Positions 43,734 through 52,349 of a DNA stretch of 64,000 nucleotides are shown piece by piece. The notes under the pieces were generated by a model. The model worked only from the letters and a program-made list of their open reading frames with translations, was not told the DNA's origin and made no database searches. This DNA is from Microbispora sp. H13382 (GTDB lineage: Bacteria; Actinomycetota; Actinomycetes; Streptosporangiales; Streptosporangiaceae), in the NCBI RefSeq assembly GCF_014161445.1, contig NZ_JABBXA010000012.1, positions 62,001-126,000 of the forward strand. Direction: 5' to 3'. Position numbers and translations under genes: made by a program. How positions within the stretch are numbered: position 1 is the first letter of the stretch; the number at the start of each line of letters is the position of its first letter.

Positions 43734-44507
43734 GTGAACGCCCGAGCCGCGCTTTTCGATCTCTATGGGGACCACCTTCGCACCCGTGGCGGCCGCGCCT
43801 CCGTGGCCGCGCTCGTGAGGCTGCTCGCGCCGCTCGACATCGCGGCGCCTGCCGTGAGGACCGCGATATCCCGCATGGTCAGGCAGGGCTGGCTCGACCC
43901 CGTACGGCTGCCGCAGGGACCGGGGTACGCGGTCACCCCGAAGTGCGAACGCAGGCTCGACGAGACGGCGGCCCGCGTCTACCGCGGGGGCGACGCACCG
44001 TGGGCCGGGCGCTGGCACGTCCTGGTGCTCGAACCGGTCAGGGACCGGGCACGGCGCGAGCGACTTCGTGCCGACCTCGCCTTCCTTGGATACGCGCCGC
44101 TGTCGGAGACGACCTGGATCGGCCCTCGGCCCTCGCCGGAACTCGACGCGTTGCGGGTGCCCGGCCATCGGTTCGACGCCGCGTACGAGGGCGACCCGCG
44201 TGACCTGCTCGCCCGCGCGTGGGACCTGGACGCCATCGGCGACGCGTACGAGGATTGGCTGGCCAGCGCGGCCGACCTGGTCGGCTCGCTGCCGGACGAC
44301 GCCCCGGACGACCGGGTCTTCGCCGTCCGCAGCAGACTGGTGCACGGCTGGCGCAACTTCCTGTTCCGCGACCCCGGACTGCCCGCCGATCTGCTGCCGC
44401 CGGGCTGGCCGGGCGACAAGGCCCGCGCCTTCTTCGAGCAGGAGGCCGCGCGGCTGCTGCCCGCCGCCGCCGCGTTCGTGGACCGCACACTGAATGGAGC
44501 CACCTGA
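43734..44507 (+). CDS. PaaX family transcriptional repressor
   Basis: The 257-residue protein has the PaaX N-terminal winged helix (LFDLYGDHLRTRGGRASVAALVRLL, VRTAISRMVRQGWLDPVRL) and the PaaX C-terminal regions (WHVLVLEPVRDRARRERLRADLAFLGYAPLSETTWIGP, seen as separate motifs LRADLAFLGYAPL and TTWIGP, and LVHGWRNFLFRDPGLP). PaaX represses phenylacetate catabolism and responds to phenylacetyl-CoA. It starts at GTG 43734 and abuts the paaG-like gene (1 bp between), which it presumably controls. No other paa genes are in the window. Confidence 0.9.
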   Translation: MNARAALFDLYGDHLRTRGGRASVAALVRLLAPLDIAAPAVRTAISRMVRQGWLDPVRLPQGPGYAVTPKCERRLDETAARVYRGGDAPWAGRWHVLVLEPVRDRARRERLRADLAFLGYAPLSETTWIGPRPSPELDALRVPGHRFDAAYEGDPRDLLARAWDLDAIGDAYEDWLASAADLVGSLPDDAPDDRVFAVRSRLVHGWRNFLFRDPGLPADLLPPGWPGDKARAFFEQEAARLLPAAAAFVDRTLNGAT

Positions 44508-44508
44508 G

Positions 44509-45288
44509 ATGACCGTGACCTACGACGTCGACGAAGCCGTCGCCACGATCACGCTGAACCGCCCCGACGCGATGAACTCGCTGACCGTCGCGATGAAGAC
44601 CGGCCTGCTCGCGGCCGTGCGGCGCGCCGCGGACGACGCGTCGGCGCGGGCCGTGCTCCTCACCGGCGCGGGCCGGGCCTTCTGCGCGGGACAGGACCTG
44701 CGCGAGCACGCCGACAACCTCGACCGGGGTCTCGGGCTGGCGAACACCGTACGCGAGCACTACAACCCGATCGTGCTGGCCATCGCCACGATGGGCAAGC
44801 CCGTCGTGGCCGCCGTCAACGGGGTCGCCGCGGGGGCGGGCGCCTCCCTGGCGTTCGCGTGCGACTTCCGGGTGGCGGCGGAGGGCGCCAGGTTCTCGAT
44901 GGCGTTCACCGGGATCGGGCTCGCGCCCGACTCGGGCGCGTCGTGGACCCTGCAGCGGCTCGTCGGTCCCGCGCGCGCCCGGGAGATGCTGCTGCTCGGC
45001 GACGTCGTGGACGCCGCCAGGGCCCTGGAGCTCGGCCTGGTCGCCGAGGTGGTGCCGGCCGACCGGCTGGCGTCCGCCGCCCGCGACCTCGCCGTACGGC
45101 TCGCGCAGGGGCCCACGCGGGCGTACGCCGCCACGAAGGCGGCGCTGGACCACGCGGCGTCCTGCTCCCTCGCCGACGCGCTGGAGCGGGAGGCGGAGCT
45201 TCAGGACGAGTGCGCGGCCACCGCCGACCACGCGGCGGCGACCAAGGCGTTCCTCAACAAGGACAGGCCCCGCTTCGAAGGCCGGTAG
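44509..45288 (+). CDS. paaG: enoyl-CoA hydratase/isomerase (PaaG-like)
   Basis: The 259-residue protein is a crotonase. It has oxyanion-hole segments AGRAFCAGQDLREH and NGVAAGAGASLAFACDFRVA, and IGLAPDSGASWTLQRLVGPARA, in which the Asp matches the PaaG isomerase rather than a Glu-Glu hydratase. PaaG converts the ring-epoxide of phenylacetyl-CoA to an oxepin-CoA. Its neighbour is a PaaX repressor. It starts at ATG 44509. The last codons have been duplicated into the 37-bp repeats just after the stop. Confidence 0.87.
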   Translation: MTVTYDVDEAVATITLNRPDAMNSLTVAMKTGLLAAVRRAADDASARAVLLTGAGRAFCAGQDLREHADNLDRGLGLANTVREHYNPIVLAIATMGKPVVAAVNGVAAGAGASLAFACDFRVAAEGARFSMAFTGIGLAPDSGASWTLQRLVGPARAREMLLLGDVVDAARALELGLVAEVVPADRLASAARDLAVRLAQGPTRAYAATKAALDHAASCSLADALEREAELQDECAATADHAAATKAFLNKDRPRFEGR

Positions 45289-45408
45289 GCGCTTCGAAGC
45301 AAGCAAGCACAGCGAAGGCCGGTAGGCGCTTCGAAGCAAGCAAACACAGCGAAGGCCGGTAGGCGCTTCGAAGCAAGCAAGCACAGCGAAGGCCGATAGG
45401 CGCTTCGA
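45289..45408. repeat. three 37-bp direct repeats derived from the end of paaG
   Basis: The unit GCGCTTCGAAGCAAGCAAGC...CCGGTAG (37 bp) occurs at 45289-45325, 45326-45362 and 45363-45399, with one base change in each of the last two, and a partial fourth copy at 45400-45408. The string CGCTTCGAAGGCCGGTAG at the end of paaG (45271-45288) shares both ends of the unit. Each unit contains the palindrome GCTTCGAAGC. Confidence 0.95.
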
Positions 45409-45413
45409 TGGCG

Positions 45414-45995
45414 TCAAACACGGCGCAGGGCGCCGACGGCCTCTCGGACGTGGCAGTCGGCCACATGGTCGTTGACCAGGCCGATGGCCTGCATCAGGGC
45501 GTACGCCGTGGTGGGCCCGACGAAGCGGAAGCCGTGTCTCTTGAGTTCCTTGGCCAGCGCCGTGGAGCCGGCGGTGCTGGCCGGGACGTCGGCGAGGGTG
45601 GCGGGCACCCGCCCGGGCTCCTCGGCGTACCGCCACACCAGCGCCGACAGCCCGCCCGGCACCTCCAGAGCGGCGCGGGCGTTGGCGACGGCCGCCTCGA
45701 TTTTGGCGCGGTTGCGCACGATGCCGGTGTCGGCGAGCAGCCGCTCCACGTCGCTCTCGCCGAAGGCCGCCACCGCCGGGATGGAGAACCCGGCGAACCC
45801 CTTGCGGAAGTTATCCCGCTTGCGCAGGATCGTCAGCCACGACAGGCCGGACTGGAACGCCTCCAGGGTGATCCGCTCGAAGACCAGGTCGTCTCCGCGG
45901 ACCGGACGGCCCCACTCCTCGTCGTGGTAGGCGACGTAGTCGGACGTCGTGCCCGCCCACCCGCAGCGGACCAGCCCGTCGTCCGCCGTCACCAC
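45414..45995 (-). CDS. tag: DNA-3-methyladenine glycosylase I
   Basis: The 193-residue protein is a Tag enzyme: RCGWAG at the N-terminus (zinc Cys), YVAYHDEEWGRPVR, the substrate pocket EAFQSGLSWLTILRKR, RNRAKIEAAVANA and a C-terminal HVADCHVR zinc pair. It excises 3-methyladenine in base-excision repair. It starts at ATG 45995 and overlaps the DivIVA-like gene by 7 bp. The 37-bp repeats lie just beyond its 3' end and may serve both convergent genes. Confidence 0.92.
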   Translation of the reverse strand: MVTADDGLVRCGWAGTTSDYVAYHDEEWGRPVRGDDLVFERITLEAFQSGLSWLTILRKRDNFRKGFAGFSIPAVAAFGESDVERLLADTGIVRNRAKIEAAVANARAALEVPGGLSALVWRYAEEPGRVPATLADVPASTAGSTALAKELKRHGFRFVGPTTAYALMQAIGLVNDHVADCHVREAVGALRRV

Positions 45996-46390
45996 GCCTC
46001 CTCAGCCTCGGCGCGGTCACGCTCGGCCCGGCTCTCGTCGGCGTCGTCGGTCTGCTCCGCCTCGGCCTGTCGCGTCTCCTGACGCACCTGCGGCCGGGCG
46101 TACGATAACTCGGCCACGCGCTGCTCCAGCACGGCGATGCGGGTGTCACGCTCCCCCAGCGCGACCGAGACACGGTGCAGGGTCTCGTCGACCGCCTGGG
46201 TGCTGTAGCCCACGAGGCCGATGGGGAGCTGAAGCGCGATCAGGTCGGCGGAGGTCACCTGGCCGGCCGCGGGCAGATCGAGCGGCGGCGTGTCAGGGGG
46301 GAACTCCGCCATCTCGCCGCCGTGTCCCAACGAGACCATGACCACGCAGACGATCACGGCGAGCCCGGCGATGACGAGTACGACCAGCAC
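45989..46390 (-). CDS. membrane-anchored DivIVA-domain protein
   Basis: The 133-residue protein has an N-terminal membrane helix (VLVVLVIAGLAVIVCVVMVSLGHGG), a DivIVA-like motif (TSADLIALQLPIGLVGYSTQAVDETLHRV, with the canonical Y-x-x-x-x-VDE-L pattern) and a Glu/Arg/Asp-rich coiled-coil tail (ERDTRIAVLEQRVAEL). Proteins of this type probably mark curved membrane in polar growth. I chose GTG 46390, which begins the helix; no good ribosome site is seen, so translation may be leaderless. Confidence 0.75.
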   Translation of the reverse strand: MLVVLVIAGLAVIVCVVMVSLGHGGEMAEFPPDTPPLDLPAAGQVTSADLIALQLPIGLVGYSTQAVDETLHRVSVALGERDTRIAVLEQRVAELSYARPQVRQETRQAEAEQTDDADESRAERDRAEAEEAW

Positions 46391-46433
46391 ATACGAATCG
46401 TGCCACAACTCTCCGGCGTGCGAGCATGGAAGC

Positions 46434-46706
46434 ATGACGCGCGTGATCGGACCCGACGACGAGACCGAACCCGGCTGGGTCGAGGCCGCCTCGCTGCCGG
46501 AGGTGTCCGCGCTGGCCCGGGCGGGACACACCGTCGTCGTGACGCTCCCCGGCGACGAGACCGAGGCCGTCGCGGCCGCCGCGGCGTTCGCCTGGGCGGG
46601 CGCGAGCGTCTTCAGGACGTCCCACGACGTACGGCAGGCCCTCGACATGACCGAGGCCCTGCTGGGCCGCAGGCCCCCCGCCCTGACCCGCCGCGGCCTC
46701 GCCTAG
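46434..46706 (+). CDS. small protein resembling the C-terminus of dihydropteroate synthase
   Basis: This 90-residue protein starts at ATG 46434 (MTRVIGPDDETEPGWVE). Its last 50 residues (AAAAAFAWAGASVFRTSHDVRQALDM... PPALTRRGLA) look like the final beta-alpha unit of the DHPS barrel, where CRVFRVHDV-type sequence occurs. The pterin and pABA sites are absent. In related genomes a folP gene sits next to divIVA-like and LOG genes, so this could be a remnant or a domesticated fragment. Resemblance only. Confidence 0.6.
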   Translation: MTRVIGPDDETEPGWVEAASLPEVSALARAGHTVVVTLPGDETEAVAAAAAFAWAGASVFRTSHDVRQALDMTEALLGRRPPALTRRGLA

Positions 46707-47281
46707 CTCTCGCCGAGCTCCTCGCCCGTGGGGCTGAGGCGGAGCGCGGGGCGCTCGATCATGTCGAGCGCCTCCTCCACCGTGGTCGCCCACGAGATCG
46801 CGTCGAACACGTTCGGCCGGGTGAAGCCCTGCTCGTACATGCCGTCGACCAGGTCGCGCAGCGGCCCGTACAGGCCCCACGGGTCGAGGACGACCAGCGG
46901 CCGTTCGTGCAGGCCGAGCACCCGGGTGGTCCAGATCTCGAACAGCTCCTCCAGCGTGCCGATGCCGCCGGGAAGCACGAGGAAGGCGTCGGACCTGGCG
47001 TCCATGACGCCCTTGCGCTCGCGCATGTCCGCGGTGACGATCAGCTCGCCGGAGGCGGTGTCGGCGATCTCGACGTCGACCAGGGCCTGGGGGATCACCC
47101 CGACGGTGTGACCGCCGCCGGCCCGGACGGCCCGGGCGACCTCGCCCATGCAGGAGACGATCGCGCCGCCGCTGACGAGGCCGTGGCCGCGGTGGGCCAG
47201 CTCCGTCCCCACCTCCCGGGCGAGGTCGAGGTACTTGCGGTCGATCTTCTGGCTGGACGAGCAGTACACGCAGACGAACAC
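46703..47281 (-). CDS. LOG family protein (TIGR00730), cytokinin riboside phosphoribohydrolase-like
   Basis: The 192-residue protein has the LOG Rossmann fold with GHGLVSGGAIVSCMG, MRERKGVMDARSDAFLVLPGGIGTLEE (motif RK and PGGIGTLEE). LOG enzymes release the nucleobase from nucleoside 5'-monophosphates, yielding ribose-5-phosphate. It starts at GTG 47281 and is 9 bp downstream of a second, larger LOG gene on the same strand, so two divergent paralogues form an operon. Confidence 0.9.
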   Translation of the reverse strand: MFVCVYCSSSQKIDRKYLDLAREVGTELAHRGHGLVSGGAIVSCMGEVARAVRAGGGHTVGVIPQALVDVEIADTASGELIVTADMRERKGVMDARSDAFLVLPGGIGTLEELFEIWTTRVLGLHERPLVVLDPWGLYGPLRDLVDGMYEQGFTRPNVFDAISWATTVEEALDMIERPALRLSPTGEELGES

Positions 47282-47290
47282 AGGGCAACC

Positions 47291-48037
47291 CTACTGAGTG
47301 GCGGCCCGCCGGTCGGCCTCCACGATGATCCGCACGGCCTCGTCGGGGTCGTCGGTGACCGAGATCAGGTCGACGTCCTGCGGCGAGATCTTCCCGGTGG
47401 CCACCAGCGTGTCGCGGATCCAGTCGATCAGCGGCGACCAGAACGCGACACCCATCATGATCACCGGGAAGTAGGTGACCTTCCGCGTCTGGACCAGAGT
47501 CAGCGCCTCGAACAGCTCGTCGAGCGTTCCGAAGCCGCCGGGCAGGGCCACGAACCCGCTGGCGTACTTGACGAACATCGTCTTGCGCACGAAGAAGTAG
47601 CGGAACTCGATGCCGAGGTCCACATAGTCGTTCATGCCCTGCTCGTGCGGCAGCTCGATGCCGAGGCCGACCGAGACGCCACCGGCTTCGAGGGTGCCCT
47701 TGTTGGCCGCCTCCATCACTCCGGGGCCGCCGCCGGTGATCACCGCGTAGCCGGCCTTGGCGAGCGCCGAGCCGACCTTCGCGCCGAGTTCGTACTCGGG
47801 GCTGTCGGGACCGGTGCGGGCCGAGCCGAAGACGGTCACGGCGGGGGGAAGCTCGGCGAGGGCGCCGAAGCCCTCGACGAACTCGGACTGGATGCGCAGC
47901 ACCCGCCAGGGATCCTCGTGCAGCCAGCCGGTGGGACCGCGGCGGTCGAGCAGGCGCTGGTCGTGGGTGGATTCGGGGACGAGGCCGCCGCGGACCAGGG
48001 ACGGACCCTGCCGGCGTTCGGGTCGGGTGTGGTTCAT
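47291..48037 (-). CDS. second LOG family protein (TIGR00730)
   Basis: The 248-residue protein carries VTVFGSARTGPDSPEYE, ITGGGPGVMEAANKGTLEAGG, FRYFFVRKTMFVKYASGFVALPGG and FGTLDELFEAL, the LOG/lysine-decarboxylase-like signature. It is longer than its neighbour, with an N-terminal Arg-rich extension (about 1-55). I chose ATG 48037 (MNHTRPERRQGPSL). The two LOG proteins share the PGGxGTL motif but little else, so they are ancient paralogues. The natural substrate is unknown. Confidence 0.9.
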   Translation of the reverse strand: MNHTRPERRQGPSLVRGGLVPESTHDQRLLDRRGPTGWLHEDPWRVLRIQSEFVEGFGALAELPPAVTVFGSARTGPDSPEYELGAKVGSALAKAGYAVITGGGPGVMEAANKGTLEAGGVSVGLGIELPHEQGMNDYVDLGIEFRYFFVRKTMFVKYASGFVALPGGFGTLDELFEALTLVQTRKVTYFPVIMMGVAFWSPLIDWIRDTLVATGKISPQDVDLISVTDDPDEAVRIIVEADRRAATQ

Positions 48038-48199
48038 GACGGTCACGCTAACGGTCGGAATCGGTAACGGTGCAAGACGGACGCGCTGCCCCGGCACCCG
48101 CGCCCCAAACGCCCCGGAAGAATCTGAAAAACATCCGCGGAAGGATGGAACCGGTCGCCGCCGAGGCTCCGTCTAAGAAACGAGGGTGCTGCTCGGGAC

Positions 48200-48245
48200 G
48201 AAAGTGGCTTTCCCCGCCAAATGGCCGGCGAGGAGAGCCACTTTC
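48200..48245 (-). terminator. hairpin between dapE and LOG gene
   Basis: Arms GAAAGTGGCT and AGCCACTTTC (10 bp, perfect) enclose a loop that can pair further (CCGCC/GGCG). On the minus strand it follows the dapE stop by 14 bp and probably ends that transcript. Confidence 0.7.
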
Positions 48246-48258
48246 TTCTATCTACGGG

Positions 48259-49314
48259 TTATTCGGCCAGCCAGGCCGTCATGCGGCGCTCGCTCTCGAC
48301 GATCTTGGCCAGGCTCACGTTCTCCCCGGCCGTGTGCGCGATGTCGGGGTTGCCCGGGCCACAGTTGACGGCGGGCATGCCGAGGGCCGAGAACCGCGCG
48401 ACGTCGGTCCAGCCGAGCTTGGCCCGGGGCGTGCCGCCGATCGCGGCCGCGAACGCCGCGGCGACCGGGTGGGTCAGCCCGGGCCGCGCGCCCGGCGCGC
48501 CGTCGGTGAGGCGCACGTCGAAACCGTCGAAGACCTCCTGGACGTGGGCGAACGCCTCCTCCAGGGTGCGGTCGGGGGCGAAGCGGTAGTTCACGGTCAC
48601 CACGCACTCGTCCGGGATCACGTTCCCGGCCACCCCGCCGCGTACGCCCACCGCGTTGAGCCCCTCGCGGAACCGGAGGCCGTCCACCATCGGGCTCCGC
48701 GCCTCGTAGCCGGAAAGGATCTCCAGGATCGGCGCGATGCCGTGGATGGCGTTGACGCCCTCCCACGACCTGGCGCTGTGCGCCCGCACGCCCTTGACCG
48801 TGATGTCGGCCCGCAGCGTGCCCTGGCAGCCGCCCTCGATGAGCCCGTCGGTCGGCTCCATCACGACCGCGAAGTCACCCGTGATCCACTCGGGGTGGGT
48901 GCGGGTGAGCCGCAGCAGGCCGCTCCGCTCGGCCTCGACCTCCTCGCAGTCGTAGAAGACGAAGGTGAGGTCGCGGTTCGGCGCGGCCAGCAGGCAGAGC
49001 TTGAGCTGGACGGCCACGCCGCTCTTCATGTCGGAGGTGCCGCATCCGTGCAGCACTCCGTCCTCGACCCTGCTGGGCAGGTTGCCCGCCACCGGGACCG
49101 TGTCGATGTGCCCGGCGATCACCACGCGCTCGGCCCGGCCGAGATCGGTGCGCGCCACCACGGCGTCGCCATCCCGCAGCACCGTCAGGTGCGGCAGCGG
49201 AACGAGCGCCTCCTCGATGGCGTCGGCCAGCGCCTTCTCCGCGCCGCTCACCGATTCGATGTCCACCAGTCGCGCCGTCAGCGCGCCCACGTCCTGGGCA
49301 AGGTCAAGCCGCAT
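48259..49314 (-). CDS. dapE: succinyl-diaminopimelate desuccinylase
   Basis: The 351-residue protein is an M20 metallopeptidase-fold enzyme: IAGHIDTVPVAGN (first metal His/Asp), GCGTSDMKSGVAVQL (bridging Asp), YDCEEVEAERSGL (catalytic and metal Glu pair) and a dimerisation domain ending in GPGNPDIAHTAGENV (last His). It makes LL-2,6-diaminopimelate for lysine and peptidoglycan. It starts at ATG 49314. dapC lies 1.5 kb upstream on the same strand. Confidence 0.93.
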   Translation of the reverse strand: MRLDLAQDVGALTARLVDIESVSGAEKALADAIEEALVPLPHLTVLRDGDAVVARTDLGRAERVVIAGHIDTVPVAGNLPSRVEDGVLHGCGTSDMKSGVAVQLKLCLLAAPNRDLTFVFYDCEEVEAERSGLLRLTRTHPEWITGDFAVVMEPTDGLIEGGCQGTLRADITVKGVRAHSARSWEGVNAIHGIAPILEILSGYEARSPMVDGLRFREGLNAVGVRGGVAGNVIPDECVVTVNYRFAPDRTLEEAFAHVQEVFDGFDVRLTDGAPGARPGLTHPVAAAFAAAIGGTPRAKLGWTDVARFSALGMPAVNCGPGNPDIAHTAGENVSLAKIVESERRMTAWLAE

Positions 49315-49338
49315 GCCACCCGACCTTAACCGACCGGT

Positions 49339-50139
49339 TCACGCTATCTGCACGGTGGCGACGGGCTTGGCGTCCTTGCGCCAGCCGTCGTGCCCGCTGG
49401 CGGCCGTCCAGGTGACGCCCTCGAAGCGCACCTGGCGCAGGTGGTACTTCTGGGCGTGGGTGACATACCAGGCGGCCACCAGCCAGCCGCGCTTGGGCGC
49501 GGAGTCCGTCCCGAGCGCGCGCACGAGCTGCTTGCGCGCGGCCTCCGGCTGCGGCGAGACCGGCTTGTCCGAGGGCGGGTACCAGCAGTGGACGGCCTGG
49601 GGCACGCGCCCGATGAACGCCGCCGACAGGATCTTGGCGGACTGCTCGTGTTCGGCGTAGGCCGAGCCGTCGGCGGAGCGCTGCACGGCCTGCGCCGCCT
49701 CGTGCAGCGGCAGGGTCCGGTAGTGCTTCACCTTCTCCAGGGCGGCGAAGAACTTCCGCGTCGCGTAGACGGGGTCCTGCAACTGCTCGGCCGTCCCCCA
49801 GCCCTGTGAGGGCCGCTGCTGGAAGACGCCCACCGAGTCGCGGTCGCCGTACGGCAGGTTGGCCAGCTTGGACTCCTGGATCGCCGTGACGTAGGCGATC
49901 TGGAGGGCGCGCTCGGGCAGCTTGCGCCGCACGGCGACGGCCGCGATGGTGGCGGCGACCTGGGCCTGCTCGATGTCGATGTCGAGCGTGCCGTCGGAGG
50001 TCTCGACGACGCAGTGTTCGCCCAGAGCGAACGGCTCGGTCCGTTTCAGCAGATGGTAGGCGCCGTAGAAGATGGCCGCGCCCAGCAGGACGACGATGAC
50101 CATGACGGTCACGACAGGTTTGGTAAGGCGCCGTTCCAC
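49339..50139 (-). CDS. membrane-anchored lysozyme-fold-like exported protein
   Basis: The 266-residue protein has a signal-anchor (VVTVMVIVVLLGAAIFYGAYHLL) and an exported domain with ALQIAYVTAIQESKLANLPYGDRDSVGVFQQRPSQGWGT. The helix AIQES with a catalytic-like Glu, followed by SVGVFQQRPSQGWG, is typical of transglycosylase/lysozyme-like folds. A C-terminal part (about 160-266) has no recognised motif. It may cut or bind peptidoglycan. It starts at ATG 50139 and lies between the dap genes, which also feed cell-wall synthesis. Confidence 0.78.
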   Translation of the reverse strand: MERRLTKPVVTVMVIVVLLGAAIFYGAYHLLKRTEPFALGEHCVVETSDGTLDIDIEQAQVAATIAAVAVRRKLPERALQIAYVTAIQESKLANLPYGDRDSVGVFQQRPSQGWGTAEQLQDPVYATRKFFAALEKVKHYRTLPLHEAAQAVQRSADGSAYAEHEQSAKILSAAFIGRVPQAVHCWYPPSDKPVSPQPEAARKQLVRALGTDSAPKRGWLVAAWYVTHAQKYHLRQVRFEGVTWTAASGHDGWRKDAKPVATVQIA

Positions 50140-50160
50140 GAAGCGAACCTACCCCGGTGA

Positions 50161-50793
50161 TCAGGGCAGCCGATCCACCCGGACCGAACCGGGGGTGAGC
50201 GGGCGGGCGTAGGATGCCTCCCACTGACCACCCTGGACACGCTGGAACGACAGCAGGCGGCCGTCACCCGCCCGGTAATCGGCGAAGTCGAGCAGGCCGC
50301 GCTCGGGCAGCCCGGTCGTCCCCTCGGAGCGGAAGGCGGCCGTGCCGCGCTCGATCGGGGAGAACTCGACGCCGTCCACGATCAGCATGTGCCTGGCCGG
50401 CACCATGCCCTGGGTCGGCACGTCGGTCCACAGCAGGACCTCCAGGTGGAGGGGTCCGCCCTCCTCGCCCGGCCGCTCCTCGACCGACAGCCAGTTGTAG
50501 CGCCGGGCGCCCTCGTCCAGCAGGTACTCCGTCCACTTCTCGCCCTGCATGGTGCAGTGCAGGGCGCCGGTCGCCCGGTAGCGGGCGGCATCCACGTAGA
50601 CGATGTCCCCCACCCTGATCGTGCGGGGGTCGAAGAAGTCGGGGTCCGCCGCGGGGTCAGGCGGCGAGGACCCTTCCACGGGGGCGGGCGGGGTGCGGAC
50701 GGGCCGGCGCGCCCGGGTGCGCCGGGCCGCGGCGAAGACGCCCAGCACGACGACCGTGGCGAGGCTCAGCACGATCACGATCGCTGTCGTCAT
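50161..50793 (-). CDS. membrane-anchored DUF4178-like protein
   Basis: The 210-residue protein has an N-terminal membrane helix (AIVIVLSLATVVVLGVFAAA), a Pro-rich linker and a beta-sandwich region (IRVGDIVYVDAARYRATGALHCTM, WTEYLLDEGARRYNWLSVEE) typical of DUF4178. DUF4178 genes often lie near polyamine-type or membrane-lipid genes, but its role is unknown. I chose ATG 50793 (MTTAIVIVLSL). It is 12 bp downstream of dapC on the same strand and so is likely co-transcribed. Confidence 0.75.
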   Translation of the reverse strand: MTTAIVIVLSLATVVVLGVFAAARRTRARRPVRTPPAPVEGSSPPDPAADPDFFDPRTIRVGDIVYVDAARYRATGALHCTMQGEKWTEYLLDEGARRYNWLSVEERPGEEGGPLHLEVLLWTDVPTQGMVPARHMLIVDGVEFSPIERGTAAFRSEGTTGLPERGLLDFADYRAGDGRLLSFQRVQGGQWEASYARPLTPGSVRVDRLP

Positions 50794-50804
50794 GGCGCGC
50801 GATC

Positions 50805-51905
50805 CTACTGGAGGCGGCTGACCGCCGCATCGACGCGCTCGTCCGTCGCGGTGACGGCGATGCGGACGTGGCCACGCCCGGCGTCGCCGTAGAACTCGCC
50901 CGGCGCGACGAGGATTCCCCTGTCGGCCAGGGCACGCACCTGGTCCCAGCAGCCGGAGCCGTTCGTGGCCCACAGGTAGAGCCCCGCGGCCGAGTGCTCG
51001 ACCCGCCAGCCGGCCCGCTCCAGCGCGGGCCGCAGCACCGCCCTGCGCCGGGCGTACCGCTCGCGCTGCTCGTCGGCGTGCGCGTCGTCGTCCAGCACGG
51101 CCGCCGTCGCGGCCTGGACCGGGGCGGGCATCATCATGCCGGCGTGCTTGCGCACCTCCAGCAACCGCCGTACGAGCCGGGGGTCGCCGGTGACGAAGCC
51201 CGCGCGGTATCCGGCGAAGTTCGACCGCTTCGACAGCGAGTGGACCGCGAGCAGGTTCTCGTGGGAGCCCTCGCACACGTCCGGATGGAGGACGGAGACC
51301 GGGTGCTCCTCCCAGCCCAGCTCGATGTAGCACTCGTCCGACGCGACGACCGCGCCGCGCTCGCGCGCCCACGCGACGACCTTGCGCAGGTGCTCGGCGG
51401 GCAGGACGCGCCCGGTGGGGTTGGACGGCGAGTTGACCCAGACGAGCGGGACCCGCTCCGGGCCCAGCGCGAGGAGCCCGTCGGACGCGTAGGGCTCGGC
51501 CCCGACCAGCCTCGCGCCCACGTCGTACGTGGGATAGGCGAGCTCGGGGAAGACCACGCGGTCGCCGGGGCGCACGCCGAGCAGCGTCGGCAGCCAGGCC
51601 ACCAGTTCCTTGGAGCCGATGGTCGGCAGCACGTCGCCGGGATCGACCGTGACGCCGTGCCGCCGCCGCAGCCAGCCCACGGCCGCCTCACGCAGCCGCG
51701 GCGTGCCGTACGTCAGGGGATAGCCGGGGCTGTCGGCGGCGGCGGCGAGCGCGTCGCGGGCGACCGGGGGAACCGGGTCGACCGGCGTGCCGACCGAGAG
51801 GTCGACGATCCCGCCGGGATGCGCCCGCGCCAGGTCCTGATAGGGCACGAGCCGATCCCATGGGAAGTCCGGCAACGCAAGCAAAGAAAATCCCCCAGTC
51901 GTCAC
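50805..51905 (-). CDS. dapC: succinyldiaminopimelate transaminase
   Basis: The 366-residue protein is a class I/II PLP aminotransferase: VNSPSNPTGRVLPAEHL, ASDECYIELGWE (Asp contacting the pyridine N) and HSLSKRSNFAGYRAGF with the PLP Lys. The short length and DapC-type sequence match actinobacterial N-succinyl-LL-diaminopimelate aminotransferase. It provides the substrate for DapE, which is encoded 1.5 kb downstream. It starts at ATG 51905, 23 bp after the fdxA stop, a common actinobacterial pairing. Confidence 0.92.
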   Translation of the reverse strand: MTTGGFSLLALPDFPWDRLVPYQDLARAHPGGIVDLSVGTPVDPVPPVARDALAAAADSPGYPLTYGTPRLREAAVGWLRRRHGVTVDPGDVLPTIGSKELVAWLPTLLGVRPGDRVVFPELAYPTYDVGARLVGAEPYASDGLLALGPERVPLVWVNSPSNPTGRVLPAEHLRKVVAWARERGAVVASDECYIELGWEEHPVSVLHPDVCEGSHENLLAVHSLSKRSNFAGYRAGFVTGDPRLVRRLLEVRKHAGMMMPAPVQAATAAVLDDDAHADEQRERYARRRAVLRPALERAGWRVEHSAAGLYLWATNGSGCWDQVRALADRGILVAPGEFYGDAGRGHVRIAVTATDERVDAAVSRLQ

Positions 51906-51928
51906 GGACCACGCCGGTCAGGCGTCGG

Positions 51929-52255
51929 TCAGTGGTCCTCACCCTGCGGCGGGAGCGCCGCGACCAGCGGGTGGTCCTTGTTGATCTTGCCGACCTTCGA
52001 GGCGCCGCCGGGCGAGCCCAGCTCCTCGAAGAAATCGACGTTGGCCTTGTAGAAGTCCTTCCACTGCTCGGGAAGGTCGTCTTCGTAGAAAATCGCCTCT
52101 ACGGGGCACACCGGCTCGCACGCACCGCAGTCCACGCACTCGTCGGGGTGGATGTAGAGCATGCGTTCGCCCTCGTAGATGCAATCGACGGGGCATTCCT
52201 CGATGCACGCCTTGTCCAGGACGTCCACGCAAGGCTGCGCGATGACGTACGTCAC
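51929..52255 (-). CDS. fdxA: 7Fe ferredoxin
   Basis: The 108-residue protein has the two cluster motifs [13 protein letters not shown] and [16 protein letters not shown] of a 7Fe (3Fe-4S plus 4Fe-4S) ferredoxin and a longer C-terminal tail than minimal ferredoxins. It is a low-potential electron carrier. It starts at GTG 52255 (MTYVIAQPC after initiation), upstream of dapC. Confidence 0.95.
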   Translation of the reverse strand: MTYVIAQPCVDVLDKACIEECPVDCIYEGERMLYIHPDECVDCGACEPVCPVEAIFYEDDLPEQWKDFYKANVDFFEELGSPGGASKVGKINKDHPLVAALPPQGEDH

Positions 52256-52349
52256 CTCGGGCTCCTTCTGGGTTGCACGGCTCGACCGCGGGTTGCTAGC
52301 CCTAGTATTGCGGTGCCTGCCGACTAGCCGGAACAGGAGGGGGGCAATC

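Noticed and set aside
45289-45408. Possible small CRISPR array
   Set aside because: The repeats are contiguous without unique spacers, and they derive from the neighbouring coding end.
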